From a bacterium (lineage in GTDB: Bacteria; SZUA-182; DTGQ01): 64,000 nucleotides of DNA. Location of the stretch: positions 39,339 through 103,338 of the forward strand of contig JAILZY010000003.1 of the NCBI GenBank assembly GCA_023512255.1, read 5' to 3'. Positions 26,347 through 36,530 of this stretch are shown piece by piece. Made by a program: the position numbers and the translations under genes. Position 1 is the stretch's first letter. Every line of letters starts with the position of its first letter. The notes beneath the pieces were generated by a model. The model was given only the letters and a program-made list of their open reading frames with translations, ran no database searches and was not told the DNA's origin.

Positions 26347-26577
26347 TTAAAGTGAGCACTCATTACAGAGGGTATCTTCATCCGCGACTTGACAAAAGGG
26401 GCAGGATTGGTAAAAGTTATAGTTAATACTGTGGTCATTTTCTACCGTTCCTGCTAACACTAGCGGCTCTATCTTGCTGACTTTTAACATTGTGTCTAAC
26501 ATTGTGTAAAGATTATTCTCTTCCCTCTCCGTATAGGTATTCTTCTCTTCACTCCCTAATGGATATGCCTGGCCCAT
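26347..26577 (-). CDS. Small possible zinc-ribbon-like protein
   Basis: A 76-residue minus-strand frame whose C-terminus is YQSCPFCQVADEDTLCNECS, giving two CXXC pairs 11 residues apart, as in small zinc ribbons. The N-terminal half is charged and polar; a middle helix reads MLDTMLKVSKIEPLVLAG. GGGAG lies about 11 bases before the ATG; an internal ATG at 26502 is an alternative. No family recognised. The paired cysteines are what makes it more than a chance frame. Confidence 0.4.
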   Translation of the reverse strand: MGQAYPLGSEEKNTYTEREENNLYTMLDTMLKVSKIEPLVLAGTVENDHSINYNFYQSCPFCQVADEDTLCNECSL

Positions 26578-27516
26578 TATACTATACTCTCCCTTGGCCT
26601 ATACTGTGCTATTTCTAAGGATACTCTCTCTTAATCTATTTTTCTTGCTTTTAACCATACAACTCACTCCCCATATAATGCGGGTGCTGGTATCGAGTCG
26701 CTGGATTCCCCCCTCTCACTCACTTCCCGCAATACGGGTTGTGAAACTCTCCGCAAAGAAAACTTTTATTAATCCATAGGCTACTCACCCCCTGCCATTA
26801 GTTTCTTGCCAAAAGGCGCTCTTACGGTATTGACAGAGAAACACTCTTCAAGCCTAAATAGAGAAAGCTTCCACTATAGCGGTAGGGATACTGTTGCCTT
26901 CTTTAGAGCTTCCAGGAAACCTAAGATTAATCAACAGGTTTTGTGGAAACTATTAATAGCTGTACTGGATGAATAGAGTATCAGCCAAAGAATAACAGAG
27001 CTGAAAAATGACAACTGGCAGGAACAATTCGCTATCCCCCCTATTTTATTCCCCTTTTTTACTCCCCCTATCTGGCGGCATTCTTTATATAATGCAATAA
27101 TCGTGCCTCGCTCATAACTTGCTCTCTATTTAAGAGATTGTCGTTGTAATATAGGCAATTATTTAATAGTTACAATTTTTCACCATTACTATATTATTAA
27201 TTAGACAATGAAATAGTTTTCATATTTATGATTTATAACATATTGTTAACTCAGAGTATTATATCATTTTACAGATATCTTATCGGTTATGAAATTTTTT
27301 TCCTATTCAGCTATCAGCCTTTTCTTATCTTCAACGCTTAAGCAGGGGCAGCTTTTTTAAGGCCTTTCATTTTCTCTTCTGAAGCTGTCCTATATATGAC
27401 GAAGGGTTTTAAATAAATTTATCATTTCATCTTTTCTGGGATTTATCTGGTTTTTCCCTTAAAAATTTTAGACGGACATTCTATCGCCTGCCTTACACCG
27501 ATTACCCATTTTTGTC
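26578..27516. other. Gene-poor stretch with a possible coding remnant
   Basis: No intact gene. A plus-strand frame at 26773-27117, broken by one TAG at 26974, reads like protein (FFRASRKPKINQQVLWKLL, IAVLDE, stop, SISQRITELKNDNWQEQF) and may be a decayed gene piece. Around 26660-26750 two related motifs, CCCCATATAATGCGGG and CCCGCAATACGGG, occur about 60 bases apart. The part from 27140 to 27310 is very AT-rich. Confidence 0.4.
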
Positions 27517-27621
27517 CTATGCACTTCGTATTTCGATGACAGGTCCGCTATGGTCGTCTATTCCTTTATTGCTGCCAGAAATACCTTGGCCATAAACTCT
27601 GGGCTGAAACTGTTCTTTCAT
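27517..27621 (-). CDS. Possible 34-residue small protein
   Basis: The ATG at 27621 is preceded by a perfect ribosome binding site (AAGGAGGG, 7 bases away) and opens a 34-residue frame, MKEQFQPRVYGQGISGSN to IEIRSA. This spacing is the main support. The coding region stops soon, so it may be a genuine small protein or the stump of a gene broken further downstream. A family A palindromic element lies 16 bp upstream of the start, between the gene and any promoter. No family recognised. Confidence 0.35.
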   Translation of the reverse strand: MKEQFQPRVYGQGISGSNKGIDDHSGPVIEIRSA

Positions 27622-27636
27622 CTTCATCCCTCCTTA

Positions 27637-27761
27637 CCTTAGTGGTCCTCTCGCTAAGTACGTAACACAATTGCACAGCGGATCAATTACGCTATCAACT
27701 GTAGGGGCGGCTCTAAGGGCCGCCCAAATTGCGCACTTTGTTAGCGAAAGAACCACTTAGG
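27637..27761 (+). repeat. Family A palindromic element, copy 2
   Basis: About 125 bp. The left end is CTTAGTGGTCCTCTCGCTAA; the right end, reversed, is CCTAAGTGGTTCTTTCGCTA. The left arm carries the family core CAGCGGATCAATTACGCTAT and the centre a GGGGCGGC...GGGCCGCCC hairpin. Terminal bases CTTAG/CTTAGG may reflect a short target duplication. It lies between a possible 34-residue gene and the glnB promoter region. Confidence 0.85.
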
Positions 27762-27982
27762 ATCGTTCTGGTATGCCTGGGATGAATCTTGACACTGGTC
27801 CGAAAATCCTGTCTATATGCTCTTCTTTTTTATTTGTCTCGATCCTAGCAGTAGTGCCTGATAATTGGCAGACGCTATATAAGGTCACTATACCCGTAGT
27901 AAAATGTCAGCGAGTAGTTTAATAATAATAAAAACAAATTGTTATCGAGCTATTCTTTTGTATATTTTCCTTCTATCAATCC

Positions 27983-27998
27983 TGGCACACCCCTTGCA
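27983..27998 (+). promoter_or_regulatory. Sigma-54 (-24/-12) promoter for glnB-amtB
   Basis: TGGCACACCCCTTGCA matches the sigma-54 consensus TGGCACN5TTGCW exactly, with correct GG-to-GC spacing. It lies 104 bp before the glnB ATG. This implies nitrogen-responsive control by an NtrC-type activator binding upstream. No activator site could be pinned down. Confidence 0.93.
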
Positions 27999-28047
27999 TC
28001 AAAATATAGTAAAAAAGAAAGAAATGTTTTCTTTCTTAAGTTATTAA

Positions 28048-28440
<393 letters not shown>

Positions 28441-28460
28441 CTAATATAAAGGGAAGAACA

Positions 28461-29999
28461 ATGAAAAGGCAAAAACTTATAGCTTATTTCTTTCTGGCAT
28501 TCTTTTTCCTATGTATATCAATATGCACCTCAGGTAAGGTTCTGGCTGCCAGCGATCCGGTCGGAACAGCGACAGGTAAGGCGGCTGACCTTGGAGTTGA
28601 TGCCGGTACCCTGACGATAGGGAAACTGGCTGATTTTGTTGGCCATAATACGATCTCCATCAATTTCATGTGGTTGCTGCTGACCGGCTTTTTAGTCATG
28701 TTTATGCAGGCCGGATTCGCCTTGGTAGAGACCGGCTTCTGCCGGGCCAAGAGTGCGGCTGAAACCATGATGATGAATTTTATTGTCTATGCCATTGGTA
28801 TGACTGGCTATTGGATCTGCGGCTATGCACTGCAAATGGGAGGCGTCGGAGGTTTTGCCTCGTTAGGCGGAGGAGCTGCCCTGAGCAAGGAGATCACCAT
28901 CACCCTGTTTGGGAAACCTTTTGGTCTCTTTGGTGGAACGGGCTTTTTTCTAGCAGGAGCATCCTATGACGTAGCCATATTTGCCATGTTCCTCTTCCAG
29001 ATGGTATTTATGGATACAGCTGCGACCATTCCCACCGGAGCTATGGCTGAGAGATGGAAGTTCTCGAACTTTTGCATATTCGGACTATTCATGTCCATGC
29101 TGATCTATCCCCTTTACGGCAACTGGGTCTGGGGCGGAGGATGGCTAGCAAAACTGGGAGAAAACTTCGGCCTTGGGCACGGTATGGTAGACTTTGCCGG
29201 CTCTTCGGTTGTTCATTGCGTGGGAGGTACAGCTGCACTTGCCGGAGCTATAGTCCTGGGGCCCAGGGTTGGGAAATATAATAAAGATGGGACTCCCAAT
29301 GCCATACCGGGACACGATATCCCAATGGCCATTCTAGGGACCTTCATCCTGGCCTTCGGCTGGTTCGGATTCAACCCAGGCAGCACTCTGGCTGGTGTGG
29401 ACCTGCGGCTGGCAGTGGTAGCGGTCAATACCATGCTAGCTTCAGCAGCCGGAGCCCTCAGCGCCATGCTTTACATGTGGTATACCACCGGCAAACCCGA
29501 TCCTAGCATGTCCGCCAACGGCATGCTGGCCGGCCTAGTGGCCATCACCGCCCCCTGCGCCTTTGTCAACAGCATCTCTGCCTTTATCATCGGCGCCATA
29601 GCTGGAGTGCTGGTCATCTGGAGCGTATACTTCGTGGAGCGAGTCCTTAAGGTGGATGACCCGGTAGGAGCGGTTTCAGTACACGGAGTCAATGGAATCT
29701 GGGGATGCCTGGCTTTGGGAATCTTTGCCGACGGCAAATATGGTGCAGGTTGGAATGGTGTGGAAGGGACCGTACGGGGTCTTCTCTATGGCGATGCCTC
29801 ACAATTTATAGCCCAGTTGATTGGCTGCCTGGTCTGTTTTACTTTTGTCTTCGTCAGTTTCTATGCATTCTTCAAGATCAGCGACCTTCTAGTCGGAATC
29901 AGAGTAAGCAAAGAGACGGAAATCGAAGGGCTGGACATCCCTGAAGTTGGAGCCCTTGCCTATCCTGATTTTCAAACAATAGTATCTTCTGAATTATAA
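28461..29999 (+). CDS. amtB: Ammonium transporter Amt
   Basis: The 512-residue inner-membrane ammonium channel has a signal peptide-like N-terminus (RQKLIAYFFLAFFFLCISIC, cleavage near LAA), then about 11 membrane helices starting at WLLLTGFLVMFMQAGFALVE. Conserved family blocks include ETGFCRAKSA, DVAIFAMFLFQMVFMDTAAT, DFAGSSVVHCVGGTAALAGA with the first pore histidine, and DDPVGAVSVHGVNGIWG with the second. It is cotranscribed with glnB from a sigma-54 promoter, so it is probably induced under nitrogen limitation and gated by the P-II protein. The C-terminal cytoplasmic tail is normal. Confidence 0.96.
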   Translation: MKRQKLIAYFFLAFFFLCISICTSGKVLAASDPVGTATGKAADLGVDAGTLTIGKLADFVGHNTISINFMWLLLTGFLVMFMQAGFALVETGFCRAKSAAETMMMNFIVYAIGMTGYWICGYALQMGGVGGFASLGGGAALSKEITITLFGKPFGLFGGTGFFLAGASYDVAIFAMFLFQMVFMDTAATIPTGAMAERWKFSNFCIFGLFMSMLIYPLYGNWVWGGGWLAKLGENFGLGHGMVDFAGSSVVHCVGGTAALAGAIVLGPRVGKYNKDGTPNAIPGHDIPMAILGTFILAFGWFGFNPGSTLAGVDLRLAVVAVNTMLASAAGALSAMLYMWYTTGKPDPSMSANGMLAGLVAITAPCAFVNSISAFIIGAIAGVLVIWSVYFVERVLKVDDPVGAVSVHGVNGIWGCLALGIFADGKYGAGWNGVEGTVRGLLYGDASQFIAQLIGCLVCFTFVFVSFYAFFKISDLLVGIRVSKETEIEGLDIPEVGALAYPDFQTIVSSEL

Positions 30000-30026
30000 T
30001 ATTGATATACTATAATTTTACACTTT

Positions 30027-30100
30027 CCGTCATTCCTGCGCAAGTGCAGAATCCACAAGACCTTGATATTATCGGATTATCGCTTTCGTGGGAATGACGG
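30027..30100. repeat. REP-like palindrome
   Basis: A 74-bp element with ends CCGTCATTCCTGCGCAAGTG and, reversed, CCGTCATTCCCACGAAAGCG, the widespread GTCATTCC..GCGAAAG type of bacterial intergenic repeat. It begins 28 bp after amtB and may serve as a transcript end or mRNA-stabilising hairpin. A related core occurs inside the element at 52.6 kb. Confidence 0.75.
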
Positions 30101-30280
30101 GGGTGGTTAATACAAAATTTCAATATCTTAAAACATTTCGCTCTTATTTATTGGCTACCATTGAAATACATAACCCTAATAAGAGCTAAGCCCCTTCGAG
30201 GGTTTATGGTTGTTCTGATATAGGGTTTATGGTGTCTGATATATAAGAGCGATTCATATTTATCCGGGTAAGTTCATAAT

Positions 30281-31555
30281 TTGAATGAGCAATTTCCCCT
30301 AGCTATGAACCCTCGCTTGACCACAGAGGAGCAGATCATTCTTCAGTATGCTGTTCCTCATAATCTGGATAAAGATCCATTTCTCAGCCTGGCTAGGAAA
30401 GCACCTGAGAGGTGGAATAAGGTTAACTGGGATCAGGTGCTAGAGCTAGCCCTTTCCCACGATGTTTTCCCAGCGGTTTATCAGCATCTAGAAAAGAGTG
30501 GCTGGGAGCAGATACCTGATGAGTCAGTGGCTAAATTTCGTAGGCAGTGGGGCCAACATCTGGCCCGAAATATTATTCTCTCCGATGAGCTGAATCGGAT
30601 TTTGGGGCTTTTTGATAGAGAGGGCATCAAGGCGATCCCTCTGAAAGGCGTTCTTTTGGCAGGATTATTCTATCCTGAGATATCCTTGCGATCTTTTAGC
30701 GATCTGGATATTTGGGTTAGAGCAGCGGATATCAGCAGGGCAGGGCAGATCCTTCAGCAGAGCGGCTATCGAGAATGGTTTCACCTCAATGGAGGTGGTC
30801 CAATAGAAAATGTTTGCGATCTTTTATTCTATCGGCCTCTACCTTCAGGTCCTAGGATAAGTGTTGAACTTCACCACGGTTTGCTAAAAACGAGGGATTA
30901 TCCAGCTATTCCTGAAGAGAAGTGGTGGCATCAGGCTCAGGAGGTATGGGTTAGCGGACAGCATTATTTTTCCCTTGCTCCGGCGGATATGCTCATGTAT
31001 CTAACCATAAAGATCCATGATTCAGCCTATTGTTATCTAAAACAATTTATTGACTTACATCAGCTTCTGATCTTCTGGGGTCATAAGCTGGATTGGGAAT
31101 ATATCTTTCAGACAGCTCAAAAGGCAAGAATCCTGAATAATCTTTTTTTTGTTCTTTTCACTCTGGAACATCTGTTTGGTCCCACTGATAGTTTCCCAGC
31201 ACTGTATCGGCAGGTTAAACCTCCGATGGGTAGTTGGCGCATCCATATTTTAGAACATATTCTTAATCGGCAAACGATTATCCGCGGCCGCTATGGTCGC
31301 GATCTTAGAAAAGGGTTCTGCTTGCTTCTGAACGATCGGCTGGCTGACTCAATCACCTCCACCCTGAGAGTTTTTTTCCCATCAACCAGAGCAATCTGTG
31401 CCCGCTATCTTATCATGCCTCACTCCAAAAGGTTTTATCTCTACTATGGCTTAAATCCCCTATTAATTATTTACTGGCTGCTACGAGGTTTAGTGGTCAA
31501 ATCAAGGGATGGAGACGGACTTGGAGCGCTCCTTGGGCCATGGAATCAAAAATAA
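30281..31555 (+). CDS. Putative nucleotidyltransferase (PF14907-type)
   Basis: The 424-residue protein resembles the uncharacterised nucleotidyltransferase family NTP_transf_5. LFDREGIKAIPLKGVLLAGL is followed by RSFSDLDIWVRAADISRA, with the two metal-binding aspartates in SDLDIWV, and then SVELHHGL. C-terminal parts are mostly helical. Family members often sit in polysaccharide or peptide-modification loci and their products are unknown. The start is uncertain: TTG 30281 and ATG 30305 both lack a clear ribosome binding site. Upstream (30199-30245) the motif AGGGTTTATGGT..TCTGATAT occurs twice. It appears to be a single-gene unit. Confidence 0.75.
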   Translation: MNEQFPLAMNPRLTTEEQIILQYAVPHNLDKDPFLSLARKAPERWNKVNWDQVLELALSHDVFPAVYQHLEKSGWEQIPDESVAKFRRQWGQHLARNIILSDELNRILGLFDREGIKAIPLKGVLLAGLFYPEISLRSFSDLDIWVRAADISRAGQILQQSGYREWFHLNGGGPIENVCDLLFYRPLPSGPRISVELHHGLLKTRDYPAIPEEKWWHQAQEVWVSGQHYFSLAPADMLMYLTIKIHDSAYCYLKQFIDLHQLLIFWGHKLDWEYIFQTAQKARILNNLFFVLFTLEHLFGPTDSFPALYRQVKPPMGSWRIHILEHILNRQTIIRGRYGRDLRKGFCLLLNDRLADSITSTLRVFFPSTRAICARYLIMPHSKRFYLYYGLNPLLIIYWLLRGLVVKSRDGDGLGALLGPWNQK

Positions 31556-31775
31556 CTCCTCAAGGTATTCCCTTTTAACCAATCTCTTAGATATTCCCCA
31601 CATCCTTGATATTCTCTGCATCCTCCTTTTTAAGGAGTTTTTAGAATTCCCGCCTGACCACTAAACCATAAACAAAATCTTCCCTCCTTCCTAAAAAGCT
31701 TCTTGCTGCTCGATTAGCTTTCTCGATCAGCTTTAAAGCGTCTATCTCCCCCCTAACACAAAATTTTCCCTTCCC

Positions 31776-32777
31776 CTATAGAGCCTTTTCCCGGAAGCTA
31801 TGGAGCGATTTCATATAATTAGCTCGCTCGAAAGCAGCCGGATCTTCCACTGATTTTTGACTCATACTTCCCTTTAACTGACCGATAGAAATATATTCTT
31901 TCTTCTCCATCCAGGCTTCTATACCCCGTAGAATAGTGCTAAGGTGCGCTATTCCATTGCGCAGGAGTGCTGAGCAGAGCATAGCTACATCAGCGCCTGC
32001 CATCAGCGCCTTTATGGCATCTTCCGCCGTATGGATGCCGCTGGTAATAGCTAGACTGCATGAGATTCGGCTATAAAGAATAGCTACCCACCGCAGAGGA
32101 AGCCGCAGGTCATCGGAAGTGCTCAAGGTTATCTGTGGCACTACCTCAAGATTTTCAAGATCAAAATCTGGCTGGTAAAAGCGGTTGAAGAGCACCAAGC
32201 CGTCTGCACCAGCCTCAACCAGGGCTTTGGCCATGGCTGCCGTTGAGCTGAAGTAAGGGTTTAATTTCATGGCTAGCGGAATCCTGACCCTCTGTTTCAT
32301 GGCTCGCAGAAGATCAAGATAGAGGGCCTCGACTCTAGTTCCCGACAAGTTTGGGTTGGTTGGCAGGTAGTAGGCATTAAGCTCCAGAGCATCGGCCCCG
32401 GCCTCCTCGATTTGTTCGGCAATCTTGAGCCACCCGCCGACAGTAACTCCGTTTAGGCTAGCTATAATCGGAATGTCTACTGACTCTTTGGCCTTGCGGA
32501 TATGCTTTAGGTATTCTTCCGGCCCAAGGTGATACTCCTTGGGTTCGGGAAAGTAGGAGAGCGCTTCGGGGAACCATTCGTAGTGATAGCTCGTGTAATA
32601 GTTTAGCTCTAAGGTCTCATGGGTTAGCTGCTCCTCAAAGAGTGAGGGGAGAACAATGGCTGAGGCTCCGGCATCTTCTAAGGCTTTGATTTTGTCGATT
32701 TCCTCCCCCAGGGGGGAAGAGGAGGGAACCAGGGGATTTTTTAGACATAATCCTAAATAAGTGGTTGATAGATCCAT
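31776..32777 (-). CDS. Dihydroorotate dehydrogenase-like flavoprotein
   Basis: The 333-residue TIM-barrel protein belongs to the DHOD-like proteins (FMN-binding superfamily): [58 protein letters not shown], and the phosphate-binding [20 protein letters not shown]. The active-site base of true pyrimidine DHODs is not evident, so it may not make orotate. Genes of this type commonly sit beside nifJ in anaerobes, as here (72 bp after nifJ on the same strand), suggesting a role linked to pyruvate or ferredoxin metabolism. That link is inferred from context. Confidence 0.85.
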   Translation of the reverse strand: MDLSTTYLGLCLKNPLVPSSSPLGEEIDKIKALEDAGASAIVLPSLFEEQLTHETLELNYYTSYHYEWFPEALSYFPEPKEYHLGPEEYLKHIRKAKESVDIPIIASLNGVTVGGWLKIAEQIEEAGADALELNAYYLPTNPNLSGTRVEALYLDLLRAMKQRVRIPLAMKLNPYFSSTAAMAKALVEAGADGLVLFNRFYQPDFDLENLEVVPQITLSTSDDLRLPLRWVAILYSRISCSLAITSGIHTAEDAIKALMAGADVAMLCSALLRNGIAHLSTILRGIEAWMEKKEYISIGQLKGSMSQKSVEDPAAFERANYMKSLHSFREKAL

Positions 32778-32849
32778 GGTTTTTAAAATCCTCGATTATT
32801 CATAAATTATCTTGATTATTCATAAATTATTCATACTCTCTGCTCTTTA

Positions 32850-35800
32850 TTAATGTGGTGGATATTCAAGTTTGGCCAGCTGCTCGTAAATATGGAAGCG
32901 GCAGTTTACATCCCTCTGAGCTAGCTCAAGGAGCCGTCTGGCCTCATCAGGTTTAGTTTTGGTCAGCATCTTATATCGATTTTCCAGATAGGCGTACTCT
33001 TCCAGGGGAATCTGGGGCGGTTTGGAATCAAGGATGAGGGGATTTAGTCCCTCCTTGAGGCGATCCGGGTTAAAGCGAAACAGATTCCAGTAGCCACTGT
33101 TCACGGCTGCCTTCTGGTTAGTCAGGGCCAGGCTGGTATTGATTCCCTGACCAATACAGTGGCAGTATGCGATTATCATAGAGGGGCCGTCATACTGCTC
33201 AGCCTCGACCAGTGCCTTGACGGTTTGCTGATCATCAGCCCCAAAGGCCACCTTGGCTACGTAGACGTAGCCATAGGACATAGCCATCATAGCCAGATCC
33301 TTTTTGGGCAGATACTTCCCGCCGGCAGCGAACTTAGCCACAGCAGCCCTTGGGGTTGCTTTGGACATCTGGCCGCCAGTATTGGAATAGACCTCGGTAT
33401 CAAGGACCAGGAGATTGACATTCCGCTTGGCGGCAAGGACATGGTCCAGGCCATCGAAATCAATATCATAGGCCCAGCCATCTCCGCCCACGATCCAGAC
33501 GACCTTTTTGACCAGATAGTCAGCTAGACTCTCCAGATGCCTGACTTCAGGCGATTGGAGCAGTTTCAATTTCTCCCTGAGCACCTTGACCCGCTCCCTT
33601 TGATCAGCAATTTCCCGCTCATTGTTTTGAGGCGCCTCCAAGATAGCCGAAGCCAGCCTGTCGCCTACCTTTCCGGCTAGCCGTTGCAATAAGGCTCTGG
33701 CCTGCTGAGTGTGCTTGTCAATAGCCAGACGCAGGCCAAAACCAAACTCAGCATTATCTTCAAACAGGGGATTGTTCCAGGCCGGCCCTCTGCCTTCACT
33801 GTTCTTGGTCCAGGGCGTGGTTGGCAGATTCCCACCATAGATGGATGAGCAGCCTGTGGCATTGCCGATAACTGCTCGATCACCAAACAATTGGCTAATT
33901 AGCCGCAAGTACTGGGTTTCCCCGCAGCCGGCACAGGCCCCTGAGTATTCAAAGAGTGGCTGGAGGAATTGGACTCCCTTCACGGTGCTGATGTTGATTC
34001 TGGTTCTATCCGGGTCAGGGATGCTCAGGAAAAATTCATAATTTTTCGCCTCTTCCTCCCGCCGTGGGAGCTGGGGATAAAGGTTAATGGCCCGCAGCCT
34101 GGTTTCTTTTTTATTTTTGGCAGGACAGGCCTGAACGCACAGACCGCAGCCAGTGCAATCTTCTGGGGCCACCTGGACGGTGAATTTCATACCTGCGAAA
34201 TCCTTCCCCTTATAATCTGCTGACTTGAAGCCCTTCGGTGCTCCGGCCAGGTATTGAGGATCATAAACCTTAGTTCGAATGGTAGCATGGGGGCAGACAA
34301 AAGAGCAGCAGTTACATTGAATGCAGACCTCAGGATCCCAGACCGGAATCTGTAGGGCGATGTTTCGCTTCTCGTATTGACTGGTGCCAGAAGGGTAGGT
34401 TCCATCAGCAGGCATGGCACTGACTGGAAGCTCATCTCCCCGGCCAGCTATTATTTTAGCCACTACTCGGCGCACAAATTCGGGAGCCTCCTTCGGGATC
34501 AAGGGCTTTTTCTTCATGCCCTGGGCAGAGCTTTCTTGAGGAGTGGTGCTCTCGGCGGCTTCGGCCTCTGCTGTCTCCTCCTCAGCTAGGATTGGCGGTC
34601 GGTCGAAGGTAGCGGTAACTTTATCCGGTATTGGCACTTGGTAGAGATTGGCCAGGGCATGATCTACTGCTTTGAAATTCATCTGGACAATCTCTTCACC
34701 CTTTTTCCCATAGCTTTCCCAAATCGCCTCCTTGATTTTGGCTATAGCCTCATCCCTGGGGAGAACACCGGAGATAGCGAAAAAGCAGGTTTGCATAATG
34801 GTATTGATCCTAACCCCTAATTGGCATTCCTTGGCTACCTTGAAAGCGTCGATGGTGTAAAATTTCATTTTCTTATCGATAAGCTGCTGTTGATCTGAGC
34901 GGGGAAGGGTATCCCAGACCTTATCAGGGCCAGCCGGGCTGTTTAGTAGAAAGGTAGCTCCTTCACTTGCTGCAGACAGCATATCGTAGCGCTCGAGAAA
35001 TACCGGCTGGTGGCAAGCAATGAAATTGGCCCGCTGAATTAGGTAGGAAGAGTGGATCGGCTTTTTCCCGAACCGAAGATGGGAAATTGTTACTGAGCCG
35101 GCTTTTTTTGAGTCGTAGACAAAATACCCTTGGGCATAGTTGTCGGTTCCCTCACCAATGATCTTGATGCTATTTTTATTGGCACTTACCGTGCCATCAG
35201 CTCCAAGGCCATAGAAAATGGCTCGGATTGTATCCTCGCTCTCAATGGTAAATGAGGGATCATAGTCAATGCTGGTGTGGGTAAGATCATCATTGATGCC
35301 GAGGGTAAAATGATTCTTAGGCCGATCTTTTTTCATTTCCTCAAATAGGCCAAGGATCATGGCCGGAGTGAACTCTTTGGAGCCGATGCCGTATCGTCCG
35401 CCAATGATTTTAGGCAGAGAGGAGAAAGGGGCTGTGCCATCAGCTATAGCTTCATAAACTGCGGCGATCACATCGAGGTAGAGCGGCTCGCCAATGCTGC
35501 CCGGCTCCTTGGTTCGATCAAGCACAGCTAAGGTCTTTGTGCTTGCTGGCAGAGCCTTAATAAAATGCCTGATAGAGAAAGGGCGATAGAGATGTACCCT
35601 AACCAGACCAACCCTCTCTCCCCGATCAACCAGCCAGTCTACGGTTTCCTGAACTACTTCAGCCCCAGAGCCCATGAGGACGATAATCAGCTCGGCATCG
35701 CTCGCACCATGATAGTCAAACAGGTGATAGTGCCTGCCGACCAGGTCAGCGAAGCGGTCCATGGTTTTTTGGACAATATCAGGGCAGGCCAGGTAGTATG

Positions 35801-36500
35801 GATTGGCGGCCTCGCGGCTTTGAAAATAGACATCAGGGTTTTGGGATGTCCCTCTGATGAAGGGATTATCCGGTGAAAGTGCTCGGCTTCGGTGGGCTAG
35901 AACCAGATCATCATTGATCATGGCAGAGAAGTCATCTCGGCTGAGCTGCTCGATTTTATTTATCTCGTGAGAGGTGCGAAAGCCATCGAAAAAGTGCAAA
36001 AAAGGCACTCGTGACTCTAGGGTAGCTGCCTGGGCAATTAGGGCAAGGTCCATAGCCTCCTGAACCGAGCCGGAAGCCAGTAAGGCAAAGCCTGTAGCTC
36101 TGGCGGCCATGACATCGCTATGATCGCCAAAAATGGACAGTGCCTGGCAGGCAATGGATCGGGCGGCAATGTGGAACACGGTCGGGGTTAGTTCTCCAGC
36201 AATTTTATACATATTGGGGATCATCAGGAGTAGCCCCTGTGAAGCGGTAAAGGTGGTACTTAGGGCGCCGGCCTGCAAGGCTCCATGGATAGCTGCCGCG
36301 GCTCCTTTCTCGCTTTGCATTTCATTTACTACCGGCACGATTCCCCAGATATTGGTTTGTCCTGCCTCAGACCATTCATCGGCCAGCTCGGCCATGGGCG
36401 ATGAGGGAGTTATCGGATAAATCGCGATGATTTCATTCGTTTGATGAGCCACATAGGCCGCAGCCTCATTGCCATCAATGGTTACCATTCGCCTAGCCAT
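32850..36500 (-). CDS. nifJ: Pyruvate:ferredoxin (flavodoxin) oxidoreductase
   Basis: The 1216-residue single-chain enzyme oxidises pyruvate to acetyl-CoA and CO2, reducing ferredoxin or flavodoxin. In order: an N-terminal domain (DGNEAAAYVAHQTNEIIAIY, ITPSSPMAELADEWS), the domain II/III region with YGLGADGTVSANKNSIKIIG, a ferredoxin-like domain with two four-iron motifs (CIQCNCCSFVCPH and CTGCGLCVQACPAK), and a thiamine-diphosphate domain (YSGACAGCGETQYLRL, IGNATGCSSIYGG, DTEVYSNTGGQMSKATPRA) with the proximal-cluster cysteines. An acidic, Ser/Thr/Ala-rich linker precedes the ferredoxin domain. The length is normal. GGAGG lies 11 bases before the ATG. It marks anaerobic carbon metabolism. 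Confidence 0.97.
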   Translation of the reverse strand: MARRMVTIDGNEAAAYVAHQTNEIIAIYPITPSSPMAELADEWSEAGQTNIWGIVPVVNEMQSEKGAAAAIHGALQAGALSTTFTASQGLLLMIPNMYKIAGELTPTVFHIAARSIACQALSIFGDHSDVMAARATGFALLASGSVQEAMDLALIAQAATLESRVPFLHFFDGFRTSHEINKIEQLSRDDFSAMINDDLVLAHRSRALSPDNPFIRGTSQNPDVYFQSREAANPYYLACPDIVQKTMDRFADLVGRHYHLFDYHGASDAELIIVLMGSGAEVVQETVDWLVDRGERVGLVRVHLYRPFSIRHFIKALPASTKTLAVLDRTKEPGSIGEPLYLDVIAAVYEAIADGTAPFSSLPKIIGGRYGIGSKEFTPAMILGLFEEMKKDRPKNHFTLGINDDLTHTSIDYDPSFTIESEDTIRAIFYGLGADGTVSANKNSIKIIGEGTDNYAQGYFVYDSKKAGSVTISHLRFGKKPIHSSYLIQRANFIACHQPVFLERYDMLSAASEGATFLLNSPAGPDKVWDTLPRSDQQQLIDKKMKFYTIDAFKVAKECQLGVRINTIMQTCFFAISGVLPRDEAIAKIKEAIWESYGKKGEEIVQMNFKAVDHALANLYQVPIPDKVTATFDRPPILAEEETAEAEAAESTTPQESSAQGMKKKPLIPKEAPEFVRRVVAKIIAGRGDELPVSAMPADGTYPSGTSQYEKRNIALQIPVWDPEVCIQCNCCSFVCPHATIRTKVYDPQYLAGAPKGFKSADYKGKDFAGMKFTVQVAPEDCTGCGLCVQACPAKNKKETRLRAINLYPQLPRREEEAKNYEFFLSIPDPDRTRINISTVKGVQFLQPLFEYSGACAGCGETQYLRLISQLFGDRAVIGNATGCSSIYGGNLPTTPWTKNSEGRGPAWNNPLFEDNAEFGFGLRLAIDKHTQQARALLQRLAGKVGDRLASAILEAPQNNEREIADQRERVKVLREKLKLLQSPEVRHLESLADYLVKKVVWIVGGDGWAYDIDFDGLDHVLAAKRNVNLLVLDTEVYSNTGGQMSKATPRAAVAKFAAGGKYLPKKDLAMMAMSYGYVYVAKVAFGADDQQTVKALVEAEQYDGPSMIIAYCHCIGQGINTSLALTNQKAAVNSGYWNLFRFNPDRLKEGLNPLILDSKPPQIPLEEYAYLENRYKMLTKTKPDEARRLLELAQRDVNCRFHIYEQLAKLEYPPH

Positions 36501-36530
36501 ATACTCTTGATCCTCCAGTTTTTTCTCAAT

